A stretch of DNA of 64,000 nucleotides from Paenibacillus sp. FSL H8-0548 (GCF_038630985.1 NZ_CP152049.1:5538501-5602500); one strand, 5' to 3'; counted from the stretch's first letter, positions 14,940 through 24,353 are shown. The notes: generated from the letters alone by a model not told the origin. Numbers and translations are program-made.

Positions 14940-15809
14940 ATGGACAAAAAACGTGTTCACGTCAATGGCATCGATATAGTCTATGAAGAATGCGGAAGTG
15001 ATAACGAAAACGCCATCGTATTGCTCCATGGTTTTTGCGGTTCATCACAATACTGGCAAAAAATATGTCCGATGCTGGGCGAGCAATATCGGGTCATTAT
15101 CCCGGACCTTCGTGGTCATGGCGAGTCCACGGCCCCCGAGGGTGAGGGCACTTATACAATGGAAATTATGGCTGAGGACATCGCAACGCTGCTTGAAGAG
15201 CTCCAAATTGAGCAGGTCGTCATGTTTGGCCATTCTCTAGGCGGCTATGTTACAGCTGCTTTCGCAGAAAAATATCCGGACAAGCTCACAGGCTTTGCAC
15301 TCATCCATTCCACTGCATTAGCAGATACGGAGACGTTAAAGGAGAAGCGGGCAGCAGATATTGAACAAATTCGTGAAAAAGGCATTTCAAAATATCTTTA
15401 CAGCATTATTCCGAATCTATTTACCGATGAAAAGGTTGGAGACATGCGTGATGAGGTAAATGAGATGATTGGTGTAGGCCAGCAGATGGACGCCGAAGCA
15501 GCCATCGCTACTCTCAAAGGGATGATGCGACGTCCCGACCGCAGCCATGTGCTGGCTGAGGCGAATTTTCCAGTGCTGCTTATTGCAGGGGCGGAGGATA
15601 CCCTCATTAAGCCCGCTGATACCTTTACAGTAACAAGCGACAATCAGCCGGAAACAACGTACAATTATCCTCATATTCTAGAAACTACGTTCGAGGACGT
15701 CGGCCATATGAGTCTTGTCGAGGTATCGGATCAGCTTGCAAGAGTTATGTCTTCCTATTTAAAAACATTGCTCGAGCGTGAAAATACGAGAATAACTAAA
15801 GAAGAGTAG
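14940..15809 (+). CDS. Alpha/beta hydrolase, probable stress-induced
   Basis: 289 residues. Alpha/beta hydrolase fold with the oxyanion region LLHGFCGSSQYW (about 29-40), the nucleophile elbow MFGHSLGGY (serine near residue 99), an acid in AGAEDTLI and a histidine in DVGHMSL near residue 256. The lid is short. The natural substrate is unknown. Esterase or haloperoxidase-like activity is possible. Its promoter looks sigma-B dependent, and it sits at the edge of the stress island. B. subtilis has an alpha/beta hydrolase (RsbQ) feeding SigB, but here the phosphatase has a receiver domain instead of the PAS domain that RsbQ serves, so an RsbQ role is not supported. Confidence 0.88.
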   Translation: MDKKRVHVNGIDIVYEECGSDNENAIVLLHGFCGSSQYWQKICPMLGEQYRVIIPDLRGHGESTAPEGEGTYTMEIMAEDIATLLEELQIEQVVMFGHSLGGYVTAAFAEKYPDKLTGFALIHSTALADTETLKEKRAADIEQIREKGISKYLYSIIPNLFTDEKVGDMRDEVNEMIGVGQQMDAEAAIATLKGMMRRPDRSHVLAEANFPVLLIAGAEDTLIKPADTFTVTSDNQPETTYNYPHILETTFEDVGHMSLVEVSDQLARVMSSYLKTLLERENTRITKEE

Positions 15810-15859
15810 GCAGCTCCCCCTATCTGGCTGTCCTATCCTAACAGAAATGATCCAACACG

Positions 15860-15907
15860 AAAGGCTGACCCACAAAGTAGATTCTCTGCTTTTGGGTCAG
15901 CCTTTTT
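15860..15907 (+). terminator. Terminator of the alpha/beta hydrolase
   Basis: AAAGGCTGACCCA pairs with TGGGTCAGCCTTT, followed by a short T-run. Confidence 0.85.
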
Positions 15908-15996
15908 GGCGTTGATCTATTTTTAATTTACGGGCTTCAACTTGTATGGTAGTATGGTAGTGTGTTCTTTAGAGTGAAATGGAAAGGAACTACACT

Positions 15997-16674
15997 ATGA
16001 ATTTTGGGATACGACCTCAGCCTCTTTCTACTAGAGATGCCGTATATACGCAGCTGCGGGAACAAATATTGAAGCTAGAACTTCCGCCTGGAACACCGCT
16101 ATCTGAAAATGAAACCTCGCTCTTATTCAATGTTAGCCGTACCCCTGTACGTGAAAGCTTCCTGCGGCTTGCCCAAGAAGGACTCGTTCAGGTTCTTCCA
16201 CAGCGCGGTACGTTCGTGTCCCTAATCGACACGATGCTCGTTGAAGAAGCTAGATTTATGCGTGAGCAGCTGGAGAAAGCTGTTATTCGACTTGCTTGTG
16301 CTAACTTTTCAGAGCCTTTTCTTTTACAGTTGGAAAGTAACCTTGAAGCTCAGCAGGCATGTGTGCAGAAAAAAGATGATAAGAGCATGTTTGAGCTGGA
16401 TGAGCTTTTTCATCGTATTTTGTTTGACGGCTGCAACAAAAGCAATACATGGGGCATCATGCAGCAAATGAATGCCCATTTGAACCGCAGCCGGATGCTG
16501 AGGATTGTAACAGATCATAACTGGGAGCCTCTGTATGAGCAGCATCGCTTAATGGTCGACGCCATTATAAATAAAGACGCTGCAGTTGCTGAGCGGCTCA
16601 TGACTGAACATCTCAACCTTAACATTGCCGATCAAGCACTGCTGAAAGTGAAGTACCCGAACTATTATAAATAA
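15997..16674 (+). CDS. GntR-family (FadR/FCD type) regulator of uronate genes
   Basis: 225 residues from the ATG at 15997, preferred because AAAGGAA stands 7 nt upstream. The ATG at 15979 has no site. N-terminal winged helix (DAVYTQLREQILKLELPPGTPL and VSRTPVRESFLRLAQEGLVQ, about 10-75) and a C-terminal all-helical FCD domain with candidate metal histidines (DELFHRILF, HLNRSR, HRLMVDAI). It lies 19 bp before the mannonate dehydratase gene and most likely represses this operon with a hexuronate-derived effector (inference). The duplicated TATGGTAG words just upstream (about 15947-15960) could be its operator. Confidence 0.88.
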   Translation: MNFGIRPQPLSTRDAVYTQLREQILKLELPPGTPLSENETSLLFNVSRTPVRESFLRLAQEGLVQVLPQRGTFVSLIDTMLVEEARFMREQLEKAVIRLACANFSEPFLLQLESNLEAQQACVQKKDDKSMFELDELFHRILFDGCNKSNTWGIMQQMNAHLNRSRMLRIVTDHNWEPLYEQHRLMVDAIINKDAAVAERLMTEHLNLNIADQALLKVKYPNYYK

Positions 16675-16693
16675 CAACGGGAGGTTACCGCAT

Positions 16694-17785
16694 ATGAAAA
16701 TGACGTTCAGATGGTTCGGCGAGGGCAACGACACGGTCCCTCTCCATTATATTAAGCAAATACCCGGTACGGATGGGATCGCTTGGTCGCTGCATGATAT
16801 TGCGGCAGGAGTGGAATGGCCAATGGACCGGATATTGGAGGTTAAACGGCAGGCGGAGCAGGCGGGATTGCATATTGAGGTGGTTGAAAGCGTCAACATT
16901 CATGAGGATATTAAGCTCGGCTTGCCCTCTCGCGATTTGTACATCGAGAACTATAAGAAAACAATCGAAAAGCTGGGCAGTGCCGGCGTCAAAGTGATCT
17001 GTTATAATTTTATGCCCATATTCGATTGGCTGCGAACCGATTTGCACAAGCAGATGGACGATGGCGCAACCGCACTATTTTATGAGAAGAGCCGTATTGA
17101 AGATGCCGATCCCTTCCAATTAGTCGATAAGATTAATGCCAACTCCGAGTTTACGATGCCTGGCTGGGAGCCGGAGCGGCTTCAGCATTTGACGAGACTA
17201 TTTGAGGCTTATCAAGACGTAACAGAAGAACAGCTATGGGAAAATCTTCGTTATTTTCTGAATGAAATTATTCCGGTCGCTGCACGCAGCGGCATTCGCA
17301 TGGCGATTCATCCGGATGATCCGCCATGGCCAGTGTTCGGATTGCCGCGTATTATGACTTGCCAAGAGAACTTCAGAACTTTTCTAAAGCTGTATGACAG
17401 CCCCTACAACGGCATTACGCTGTGCAGCGGCTCGCTTGGCGCGAATCCTGACAACGATATTATTGCGATGATTCATGAATTTGCTGATCGTATTCCGTTT
17501 GCACATATTCGAAACGTTCGCGTGTATGACAATGGCGATTTTATCGAAACCTCGCATCGTACACAGGACGGCACAGTCGATATTGCGGGAATCGTACGCG
17601 CTTATCAAGAGGTTGGCTTTACAGGCTATGCAAGACCCGATCACGGCCGACATATTTGGGATGAGCAATGCAGACCCGGATATGGACTCTATGACCGTGC
17701 ACTCGGCATCATGTATTTATGGGGGCTATGGGATGGCTATCAATATCAATCTGCATCCGCTGGAGAGAAGGTGGTCTGCTTATGA
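16694..17785 (+). CDS. uxuA: Mannonate dehydratase
   Basis: 363 residues, full length for UxuA. It converts D-mannonate to 2-keto-3-deoxygluconate in hexuronate breakdown. The TIM-barrel carries the family signatures [14 protein letters not shown] at the N-terminus, [12 protein letters not shown], and [18 protein letters not shown] with metal-binding His. GGGAGG precedes the ATG. The stop overlaps the start of the SDR gene by 4 bp, so the two are coupled. Confidence 0.96.
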   Translation: MKMTFRWFGEGNDTVPLHYIKQIPGTDGIAWSLHDIAAGVEWPMDRILEVKRQAEQAGLHIEVVESVNIHEDIKLGLPSRDLYIENYKKTIEKLGSAGVKVICYNFMPIFDWLRTDLHKQMDDGATALFYEKSRIEDADPFQLVDKINANSEFTMPGWEPERLQHLTRLFEAYQDVTEEQLWENLRYFLNEIIPVAARSGIRMAIHPDDPPWPVFGLPRIMTCQENFRTFLKLYDSPYNGITLCSGSLGANPDNDIIAMIHEFADRIPFAHIRNVRVYDNGDFIETSHRTQDGTVDIAGIVRAYQEVGFTGYARPDHGRHIWDEQCRPGYGLYDRALGIMYLWGLWDGYQYQSASAGEKVVCL

Positions 17786-18636
17786 CACAGCTGCCTAAGC
17801 ATGAGTCACTAATTGGAAAGGTTGCTGTCGTAACAGGCGGTGCTGGTGTACTGTGCAGGGTGATGGCGCTTGAGCTTGCACGTCAGGGAGCTAAAGTTGC
17901 GATTCTCAACCGTACTTTAGAGAAGGGGGCTGCTGTTGCCGCTGAAATACGTCTTGCTGGCGGGGAAGCTATTGCTGTTTCCTGTGATGTGACGAGCATC
18001 GACAGCACTCGTGCTGCTGGTGCTGAAGTGCTTGCGCAGCTAGGCCCATGCGATATTCTGATCAATGGCGCAGGCGGCAATCATCCCAGCGCCAATACGA
18101 CGAACGAAACGTTTAAGCCAGAGCATCTGAACGCGGAGAGCATGACCACGCTGTTTAACTTAAGCGTTGATGGTTTCCGCAGCGTGATGGATCTTAACTT
18201 TGTAGGCACACTAATTCCTACTCAAATCTTTGCAGAGCAAATGCTCGGACGGCAAGGCGCCACGATCATCAATATTTCATCTATGAGCGCCCCTTCTCCA
18301 ATGACCAAGGTGCCTGCATACAGCGCAGCCAAAGCTGCTATCGTCAATTTTACACAGTGGCTGTCTGTTTATTTAGCAGAATCAGGAATTCGAGTAAATG
18401 CGATCGCACCTGGTTTTTTCCTCACAGAGCAGAATCGCAAGCTGCTCCTAAATGAGGATGGCTCATTAACGGAGCGCTCGGGAAAAATCATTTCCCACAC
18501 GCCTATGCGCCGCTTCGGTAAGCCTGAGGATCTGCTCGGCGCTTTGTTATGGCTTGCTGATGAGACGACAGCAGGCTTCGTTACAGGCACAACGATACCT
18601 GTTGACGGCGGCTTCTTAGCCTATTCAGGCGTTTAG
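17782..18636 (+). CDS. uxuB: SDR-type D-mannonate oxidoreductase (fructuronate reductase)
   Basis: 284 residues from the ATG at 17782, which overlaps the uxuA stop. The longer frame from 17719 would overlap uxuA by 67 bp. Rossmann motif [14 protein letters not shown] (the glycine pattern is slightly degenerate), NGAGGNHP, the catalytic serine in NISSMSA, and YSAAK (about 184-188). It is related to YjmF of B. subtilis, which reduces D-fructuronate to D-mannonate. The GntR-uxuA-uxuB order supports glucuronate use, which fits the pectin-degrading protein elsewhere in the window. Confidence 0.9.
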   Translation: MTQLPKHESLIGKVAVVTGGAGVLCRVMALELARQGAKVAILNRTLEKGAAVAAEIRLAGGEAIAVSCDVTSIDSTRAAGAEVLAQLGPCDILINGAGGNHPSANTTNETFKPEHLNAESMTTLFNLSVDGFRSVMDLNFVGTLIPTQIFAEQMLGRQGATIINISSMSAPSPMTKVPAYSAAKAAIVNFTQWLSVYLAESGIRVNAIAPGFFLTEQNRKLLLNEDGSLTERSGKIISHTPMRRFGKPEDLLGALLWLADETTAGFVTGTTIPVDGGFLAYSGV

Positions 18637-18674
18637 CCTTTGAGAGCATCGCTGGTTCTCGATGCTCTCAAAGG
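18637..18674. terminator. Perfect hairpin after uxuB
   Basis: CCTTTGAGAGCATCG and its exact complement flank an 8-nt loop immediately after the stop. There is no T-run, so it is more likely an RNA 3'-end stabiliser or a decayed terminator. The real terminator follows at 18791-18836. Confidence 0.6.
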
Positions 18675-18683
18675 AGAGGCGGG

Positions 18684-18790
18684 GCTCAGCGATTTCAAAG
18701 CTCAATCCCGCGAACATGTGACCATGTGCGGGAGTAGCATTTTCAAACTTCGGACCCGCACATATGATCATGCGGGGAGTAGCATTTTCA
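18684..18790 (+). repeat. 45-bp tandem repeat leading into the uxu terminator
   Basis: Units of the form AGTAGCATTTTCAAAC-TCG-ACCCGCACATATGATCATG repeat with a 45-bp period (AGTAGCAT at 18733 and 18778). A more diverged unit precedes them (GATTTCAAAGCTCAATCCCGCGAACATGTG). Each unit supplies one arm of the terminator, as if it arose by duplication of terminator arms. Confidence 0.7.
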
Positions 18791-18836
18791 AACCTCGAAC
18801 CCGCACATATGATCATGTGCGAGTTCGAGGTTTTTC
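18791..18836 (+). terminator. Strong terminator of the uxu operon
   Basis: AACCTCGAAC-CGCACAT pairs with ATGTGCG-GTTCGAGGTT and is followed by TTTTT. Confidence 0.9.
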
Positions 18837-18871
18837 TTATTTTATTATAGTTTTAAGCGAGCTCAGGATAA

Positions 18872-19174
18872 CTACTCGGCGGGTAGTTGACCTCGTGCGA
18901 ATGCCTGATCAAATGCCGCCGCTGCCTTAAAATCAAGCTCTGTAAGGCCCCCAATATGCCAATTTGTTATGCGGAGTGTAACTATTTTATAATCAATCGA
19001 AATAAAAGGATGGTGATTGAGCTGCTCAGCAGCTTCAGCTACCTCGTTGACGAATGTGATACCTTTTAAAAAGGTGGGAAGCTGGTATTTTTTGATGATC
19101 CATCTGTCATCCTCCCGCTCCCAGCCCTCACAAGCCGCCAGACGACTCTCAATTTCCGTCTCGTTAAGCTTCAT
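18872..19174 (-). CDS. 4a-hydroxytetrahydrobiopterin dehydratase (PCD/DCoH family)
   Basis: 100 residues from the ATG at 19174, with GGAAGGGTGGA directly upstream. The longer start at 19198 lacks a site. The active-site signature AEQLNHHPFISIDYKIVTLRI followed by WHIGGLTELD gives the family's His-His-Pro and second His. It recycles pterin 4a-carbinolamine or acts in molybdopterin-related chemistry in bacteria. No aromatic hydroxylase is seen nearby. It lies alone between the uxu terminator and a repeat island. Confidence 0.92.
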   Translation of the reverse strand: MKLNETEIESRLAACEGWEREDDRWIIKKYQLPTFLKGITFVNEVAEAAEQLNHHPFISIDYKIVTLRITNWHIGGLTELDFKAAAAFDQAFARGQLPAE

Positions 19175-19319
19175 TCCACCCTTCCCTTTCTCCCTCATTC
19201 TAAACTAATTATACATGAGAGCTGCAGTTTCGTTCACCGATAAATCGCATATGCATCGCATGATGCACATAAGTAGCATAGCGTTAATTCACTTCGTATC
19301 ACGCCGTGTAATAACTGAC

Positions 19320-19487
19320 ATTGCAGCTCTATCGCCTTGCACCTCAATTTACTCTACTCTCGATGCTGCTCTCTTGCCTACTACCTCAAGTTGCTCCAAG
19401 CTCAATGCTGCTCTCTTGCCTACTACCTCAAGTTGCTCCAAGCTCAATGCTGCTCTCTTGCCTACTACCTCAAGTTGCCCCACACTA
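19320..19487 (+). repeat. 42-bp tandem repeat, three good copies plus one decayed
   Basis: Units start at 19362, 19404 and 19446 (AATGCTGCTCTCTTGCCTAC...). A diverged unit lies at about 19320-19361. Because 42 is a multiple of three and the units lack stops, several frames on both strands stay open. None has a ribosome binding site, and I treat the region as non-coding. Confidence 0.85.
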
Positions 19488-19520
19488 GATACTTCTCCCC
19501 AATTTCCCCATCTACTAACC

Positions 19521-19807
19521 CTAACGCTAGAGCTATCCTGCACTTTTGCAGTAACTTCGTGCTATTAAGGCGCTTCTAGCAAGCTATCCTGTACGCACGC
19601 ATTATAGCTCGCCGTTTCAGTCCATTTTCAGCCATCTTGTATCTATTCTTAGCAGCTATCCTGCAAATGTGCAGGATAGCTGCCAAGAAACAGTAAAAAG
19701 AGCACTCTACCCTGCAAATATGCAGGATAGCCTACTCTCCTCTCTCTAGGTCATATGCAACGCCTATGCTTCTTCATACCGCTATAGCTGCTAGAATGAT
19801 TAAATCA
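19521..19807 (+). repeat. 287-bp direct duplication, first copy
   Basis: It matches 19879-20165 at the same length with about six differences. Contains four CTATCCTGCA-type words, including the palindrome GCAGCTATCCTGCA-AATG-TGCAGGATAGCTGC. The homology extends weakly about 50 bp further upstream in both copies. No gene is apparent. Confidence 0.9.
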
Positions 19808-19878
19808 TGCTACTCAATCACCTTATCTCGACTTACTCCACGCTCGATACTTTTCCCCAAATTCCACGCCCCCTACTC

Positions 19879-20165
19879 CTAACGCTGGAGCTATCCTGCA
19901 CTTTTGCAGTAACTTCGTGCTATTGAGGCGCTTCTAGCAAGCTATCCTGTACGCACGCATTATAGCTCGCCGTTTCAGTCCATTTTCAGCCATCTTGTAT
20001 CTATTCTTGGCAGCTATCCTGCAAATGTGCAGGATAGCTGCCAAGAAACAGTAAAAAGAGCACTCTACCCTGCAAATATGCAGGATAGCCTACTCTCCTC
20101 TCTCTAGGTCATATACAACGCCTATGCTTCTTCATACCGCTATAACTGTTAGAATGATTAAATCA
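19879..20165 (+). repeat. 287-bp direct duplication, second copy
   Basis: Near-identical to 19521-19807, offset 358 bp. Same CTATCCTGCA words and palindromes. The few differences include transitions such as TTAGCA/TTGGCA. The latter restores pairing in the palindromic arm (TTGGCAGC...GCTGCCAA). Confidence 0.9.
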
Positions 20166-20258
20166 ATTATGTTTTCATACCTAACAGCCTGCAGCTCCTT
20201 AAATAATAGCCCTCATCCTCATCAGCTTTAAACTAGCAAACTAGCAAACTAGCAGCTA

Positions 20259-21482
20259 TTATTCCAATCCGCCCGCTAACGTATCCAACACAAGCTGGAC
20301 ATGCAGCTTGGCACCAAGCACAAGCACGTGCTCATCCAAATCAAACTGCGGATGATGCAGTGGATGAATGATGCCTCTCTCCTCATTGCCAACTCCAATT
20401 AAAACCATTGCTCCCGGCGAATGGTCTAAATAATAGCTAAAGTCTTCGCCAGCTAGGCTCGGTTGATCAAGCACACTAGCACGAGCGCTGCCAAACACCT
20501 TCTCAGCTGCAGCCACCACCAGCGTTACCGCCGCCTCATCATTTATCAGCGCCTTGCCCATGCGGAAACGGATCTCTGCTTCTCCACCAAAACGCTCAGC
20601 GCAAGCGTTCGCACATTGCTCGATAATATGGCGAATACGCTCAACCGTGCTTGGCTCAAAAGCACGATAGGTTCCCTCAATCTGACCCGTTTCTGCAATT
20701 GCATTAATAACCGTGCCCGCTTCCATTTTGCCAAAGGCAAAGGCTGTCGGCTCAAACGGGTTAACAGCGCTTGCCACTGCCGCTCGCGTTTCCGTTACAA
20801 AATGTGCGGTCATCAGCAGCGCGTCAGCAGCTAAATGCTGGGCACCATGATGACCCGATCGTCCTCGAAACGATACCTGAAAATGCGACGAGGCTGCCAT
20901 CGCATATTTACGGTGAACAGCAGCGTGTCCCACCGGAAGCCCCGGCCATACATGGAACGCAAAAGAAGCGGACACCCCGTCCGCTGCTCCGCTTTCTACC
21001 ATATCTCGCCCACCGCTCAGCAATCTTCCGTCCAGCGGACTCTCGGCCGCACCTTCCTCCGCTGGCTGGAATACAAACCTTACTTCTCCCGCCAGCGCCT
21101 CGCGGTGCTGACTTAATCCGTAGGCTGCAGCAAGCAGCATGGTCACATGAGCATCATGCCCGCAGGCATGCATAGCACCATCGATACTTGAACGATAGTC
21201 TACATCATTTCGCTCCTGTATAGGCAGTGCGTCCATATCTGCTCTCAGCAAAATCGTCTTCCCCGGCTTGCTCCCGCGCAGCAAGCCAATGACGCCTTTG
21301 CCAAAATGATTGCCGACATTTCGCTGAACCTCCAGACCATAGCTGTCTAAAAGCTCAGCAATTCGTTCCGAGGTCCGATCTACGTCATACATCAGCTCCG
21401 GTAAACGATGGAATTCTCGCCTTAGCGTAGTCCACTCCTGCTCCCGCTCCTCCAGCAGCGTAAAAATCGGATTCGTATTCAT
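20259..21482 (-). CDS. M20-family N-acyl amino acid amidohydrolase
   Basis: 407 residues. The metal ligands are in place: MHACGHDAH (about 100-108), PAEEG (about 140-144), FAFHVWPGLPVGH and AGEDFSYYLDHSPG near 365. The family removes acyl groups from amino acids (hippurate/N-acetyl-cysteine-derivative deacylase type). It lies 3 bp downstream of the flavin monooxygenase and closes the sulfur operon. A paralogue lies at 25511-26701. By analogy with SndA/SndB of B. subtilis it should deacetylate S-alkyl-N-acetyl-cysteine products or cysteine (inference). Confidence 0.9.
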   Translation of the reverse strand: MNTNPIFTLLEEREQEWTTLRREFHRLPELMYDVDRTSERIAELLDSYGLEVQRNVGNHFGKGVIGLLRGSKPGKTILLRADMDALPIQERNDVDYRSSIDGAMHACGHDAHVTMLLAAAYGLSQHREALAGEVRFVFQPAEEGAAESPLDGRLLSGGRDMVESGAADGVSASFAFHVWPGLPVGHAAVHRKYAMAASSHFQVSFRGRSGHHGAQHLAADALLMTAHFVTETRAAVASAVNPFEPTAFAFGKMEAGTVINAIAETGQIEGTYRAFEPSTVERIRHIIEQCANACAERFGGEAEIRFRMGKALINDEAAVTLVVAAAEKVFGSARASVLDQPSLAGEDFSYYLDHSPGAMVLIGVGNEERGIIHPLHHPQFDLDEHVLVLGAKLHVQLVLDTLAGGLE

Positions 21483-21485
21483 AGC

Positions 21486-22820
21486 TTAGCTGCTCACTTT
21501 CTCTTTTTTCTCTGCATAACGATTAGTAGGGATTGGCAGCCCTAAATTTCCACGCAGCGTATCGGATTCATACTCCTTACGGTAAATGCCGCGCTCCTGA
21601 AGAATAGGCACCACCAGCTCAACAAAATCATGCAGCCCGCTCGGAATGGAGGAATGGATAATGAAACCATCCGCAGCTTCTTCCTCATGCCAATGCTGAA
21701 TGAGATCAGCCACCTTCTCAGGTGTTCCAATAAACAATCCTCTCGGCGTAGCCGATTGCAGCGCTACCTGGCGCAGCGTTAGATTATTCTCCTTCGCTGA
21801 TTTCTTAATTTTGTCCGTACCGCTTCGGAAGCTGTTATGTCCGAGATCACCCAATTCCGGAAAAGCCTCATCAAGCGGATATTGCGAGAAGTCATGGTGC
21901 TCGAAGAAGCGTCCCAAGTAGTTCAAGGCATTTTCAATCGTAACGAGCTCAGCCAGCTCTTGATATTTACTCTCAGCCTCCTCCTCCGTACGTCCAACAA
22001 TTGGACTAATACCAGGCAGAATAACGATATCGTCAACCGATCTGCCTTCAGCAACGGCGCGGTCCTTAACATCCTTATAGAAGGTCTTCGCCTCTTCAAT
22101 CGTTTCGTGACCGGTGAACACTGCATCCGCGGCTTTCCCCGCTAGCTTCTTGCCGCTCTCTGACGATCCCGCCTGAAAAATAACAGGATGCCCCTGTTTC
22201 GAGCGTGCAATGTTAAGCGGGCCTTGAACAGAAAAATATTCACCCTTATGATCCAAACGATGAAGCTTAGACGGATCAAAGAACACACCAGACTCTTTAT
22301 CTCTCACGAAAGCATCATCTTCCCAAGAATCCCATAGTCCGCGTGTTACTTCCAAATATTCTTCAGCAATTTTGTAGCGCTCGTCATGCGTCGGGTGATC
22401 GGTTTTGCTGAAATTGCTCGCAGACCCCTCAAGCGGTGAGGTTACCACATTCCAGCCTGCACGGCCGCCGCTAATATGATCCAGTGATCCAAACTGTCTT
22501 GCAACGGTGAACGGCTCGCTATAGGAGCTTGAAAGTGTACCGACTAGACCAATCCTCGAGGTTGCTGCCGCCAAAGCAGACAAAATCGTAATCGGCTCAA
22601 AACGGTTTAAAAAATGCGGAATAGATTTCTCATTAATATACAAACCGTCAGCGATAAACACGAGATCAAATTTCCCTGCTTCTGCTGATTGCGCCTGCTG
22701 CTTATAAAATGAAAAGCTCACGCTTGCGTCAACCGGCACCTCAGGATGCCGCCATGCAGACACATTTCCACCCACACCATGTATCAAAGCACCAAATTTG
22801 ATTTGTTTGCGTTTAGCCAT
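21486..22820 (-). CDS. Flavin-dependent monooxygenase, NtaA/SnaA/DszA type (CmoJ/YxeK-like)
   Basis: 444 residues from the ATG at 22820, with GGGAGG 8 nt upstream. The TTG at 22829 is rejected. Bacterial-luciferase-like TIM barrel of the NtaA branch: [18 protein letters not shown] at the N-terminus, [22 protein letters not shown], and [14 protein letters not shown]. It uses reduced FMN and O2 supplied by a separate reductase, which is not seen in the window. In B. subtilis, YxeK and CmoJ oxidise N-acetyl-S-alkyl-cysteines to release the side chain. The neighbouring GNAT, M20 and Tcy-type transporter genes support that role here. Confidence 0.92.
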   Translation of the reverse strand: MAKRKQIKFGALIHGVGGNVSAWRHPEVPVDASVSFSFYKQQAQSAEAGKFDLVFIADGLYINEKSIPHFLNRFEPITILSALAAATSRIGLVGTLSSSYSEPFTVARQFGSLDHISGGRAGWNVVTSPLEGSASNFSKTDHPTHDERYKIAEEYLEVTRGLWDSWEDDAFVRDKESGVFFDPSKLHRLDHKGEYFSVQGPLNIARSKQGHPVIFQAGSSESGKKLAGKAADAVFTGHETIEEAKTFYKDVKDRAVAEGRSVDDIVILPGISPIVGRTEEEAESKYQELAELVTIENALNYLGRFFEHHDFSQYPLDEAFPELGDLGHNSFRSGTDKIKKSAKENNLTLRQVALQSATPRGLFIGTPEKVADLIQHWHEEEAADGFIIHSSIPSGLHDFVELVVPILQERGIYRKEYESDTLRGNLGLPIPTNRYAEKKEKVSS

Positions 22821-22882
22821 AATAAACAACCTCCCAAGATCCTATGATCACTATTTAACTCAACCAGAGCTATTGTCTTCCA

Positions 22883-22952
22883 CTAACTAACTGACTAACT
22901 GACTAACTAGCTAACTAACTAACTAACTAACTAACTAACTGACTGACTAACT
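22883..22952. repeat. Tetranucleotide CTAA/CTGA microsatellite
   Basis: About 17 consecutive 4-bp units, mostly CTAA with CTGA and CTAG variants, 63 bp upstream of the monooxygenase start. Such a tract can slip during replication. It lies in the presumed leader or spacer and not in a reading frame. Confidence 0.9.
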
Positions 22953-23287
22953 TCATCACCTAAGCAACATTTATATTGCCACTATAAAGACCATAGCTCA
23001 GATTGCACTTTGTGCAATGGAATCGACAAAATTATTGCGGTTCATCGTGTACGCTCTACTTTCTACAACAGAATTGCCCTCTGAACGCATAATTGTGCCC
23101 ATAACCCGTATTTCTGCTGCAAAAGTACACTGTAGGCAGCATATCCACCCGTCATGTAAGGTTTCTGTTGTAAAAAGTGCAGTCTAGACTATATTTAGCT
23201 GGACGAGCTTTGACCTCTGAGCTCTAGGCTCTGCCTTTGGGCTTTGGCCTCTGCCTTTGGGCTCCTCCGGGCTCTGCCTTTGGGCCG
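22953..23287. other. Spacer inside the operon, low-complexity
   Basis: About 335 bp between the GNAT and monooxygenase genes with no convincing frame. It holds a TTGCACTTTGTGCAA palindrome (about 23004-23018) and a purine/pyrimidine-biased run of CTCTGCCTTTGGG units (about 23225-23285). A promoter for the distal two genes could lie here. Confidence 0.5.
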
Positions 23288-23821
23288 TTACGCCTTCAGC
23301 AAAGCGGCTTCCTTCAATGGAAGCCGATAGCTCTTCACGAGTGTCTCGCCGTTCATAATATCCTTCTCGAACGCTCGCTCGAAGCCAAGCCGCTCATATA
23401 GCTTTACAGCTGAGTCCATCATATCGGATGTGTGGAGATGCAGCGTCTCAGCGCCCCATTCCTGTGCCAGCTTGGCGCTGACTCTGATTAGCTCCGTTGC
23501 AACGCCATAGCCGCGAGCTTGCTGCGATACACCGAGCAGGCGGATAATTGGTGAATGAATGTTTAAGTCGGTGCGGCCATAAGCAGCTTCAGAGGAGTCG
23601 AACAGAAATACACTGCCAACAACCTCGCCGTTCAATGTTGCGACCAGCCGCTCCTTTGCTGGCGCGCTATCAACAGCCTCCAAAATACTATCCCGATATT
23701 GATTCCAATACGGCTCCGAAAGCACCTTTGCATATTGACCATATGCATCAAGCAGCACTTCACGAACCGCCTCGCGATCCGCAATCTCTGCCTGACGAAT
23801 AATTACAGCCTTATCTGGCAT
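23288..23821 (-). CDS. GNAT N-acetyltransferase (SnaA/SnaB-like by context)
   Basis: 177 residues from the ATG at 23821. GGAGG lies 9 nt upstream, which makes the upstream GTG start unlikely. GNAT fold with the acetyl-CoA loop in VSQQARGYGVATELI (about 107-121) and a C-terminal LYERLGFERAFE motif. In related operons this enzyme N-acetylates S-alkyl-cysteines before oxidative cleavage. It is upstream of the NtaA-type monooxygenase and downstream of the DinB gene. Confidence 0.85.
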   Translation of the reverse strand: MPDKAVIIRQAEIADREAVREVLLDAYGQYAKVLSEPYWNQYRDSILEAVDSAPAKERLVATLNGEVVGSVFLFDSSEAAYGRTDLNIHSPIIRLLGVSQQARGYGVATELIRVSAKLAQEWGAETLHLHTSDMMDSAVKLYERLGFERAFEKDIMNGETLVKSYRLPLKEAALLKA

Positions 23822-23858
23822 CCTTCTGCGCCTCCTCTCCACAATAACTAATCAATCA

Positions 23859-24353
23859 TCAAACTGCGCCGCTAGAGTTAACCGAATCAGCCTGTGCCTG
23901 CTTAATCCGGTGAATTTGTGCTAAATGATGCTTTACGTGAGCAACAAAAGCGGGTACGATTGCTGCTATCGTCACAGCCTCGCCCTTAAAGTTAATACCG
24001 CTTTTGCTCCAATCCTCTTCAGTCAGCCGATTAAACAACAAGCTGTTATAGCTAACAATCGCCCGTGCGGCAAGCAATATATCCTTCGTGCTGCCTTCAT
24101 TTGCCCTCTGCCCAGACACCCATGCATCCTGATTGAAGACAGGCAATCTTACTTCTGAGCCCGCCAATATTTCACGAATGCGGAACGATACAATAATGCT
24201 GTGATCGACCAGATGAGTCAGCACCTCTGTCACGCTCCAAGACTCCGGAGCAGCCTTCCATTTGAGCAGATCATCCGACCATTCCTCTATTTCTTGCTCT
24301 ATTTGATCATATGCCTGCAAATATGCTTGAACATCGACAGTTGACTGGCTCAT
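23859..24353 (-). CDS. DinB/YfiT-like metal-dependent protein
   Basis: 164 residues forming a four-helix bundle. The three-histidine metal site of the DinB_2 family appears as HLVDHS (about 47-52) and HVKHHLAQIHRI (about 137-148). Several family members are thiol transferases or S-transferases that use bacillithiol or mycothiol, so a bacillithiol-linked step in sulfur-compound breakdown is plausible (inference). It sits between the amine oxidase and GNAT genes with short gaps, hence operonic. I know of no such gene in the B. subtilis counterpart operons. Confidence 0.85.
   Translation of the reverse strand: MSQSTVDVQAYLQAYDQIEQEIEEWSDDLLKWKAAPESWSVTEVLTHLVDHSIIVSFRIREILAGSEVRLPVFNQDAWVSGQRANEGSTKDILLAARAIVSYNSLLFNRLTEEDWSKSGINFKGEAVTIAAIVPAFVAHVKHHLAQIHRIKQAQADSVNSSGAV

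Noticed and set aside
14940-15809. Alpha/beta hydrolase as RsbQ
   Set aside because: RsbQ works with the PAS-type phosphatase RsbP. The phosphatase here has a receiver domain, so the resemblance is only at fold level.
19215-19579. Open frames across the 42-bp repeats as a repeat protein
   Set aside because: Several frames on both strands are open only because the unit is 42 bp without stops. No ribosome site, and cysteine/leucine-rich shadows.
22883-22952. CTAA tract as part of a reading frame that could be phase-variable
   Set aside because: The upstream in-frame extension of the monooxygenase has no start beyond 22829, so slippage would affect only non-coding DNA.
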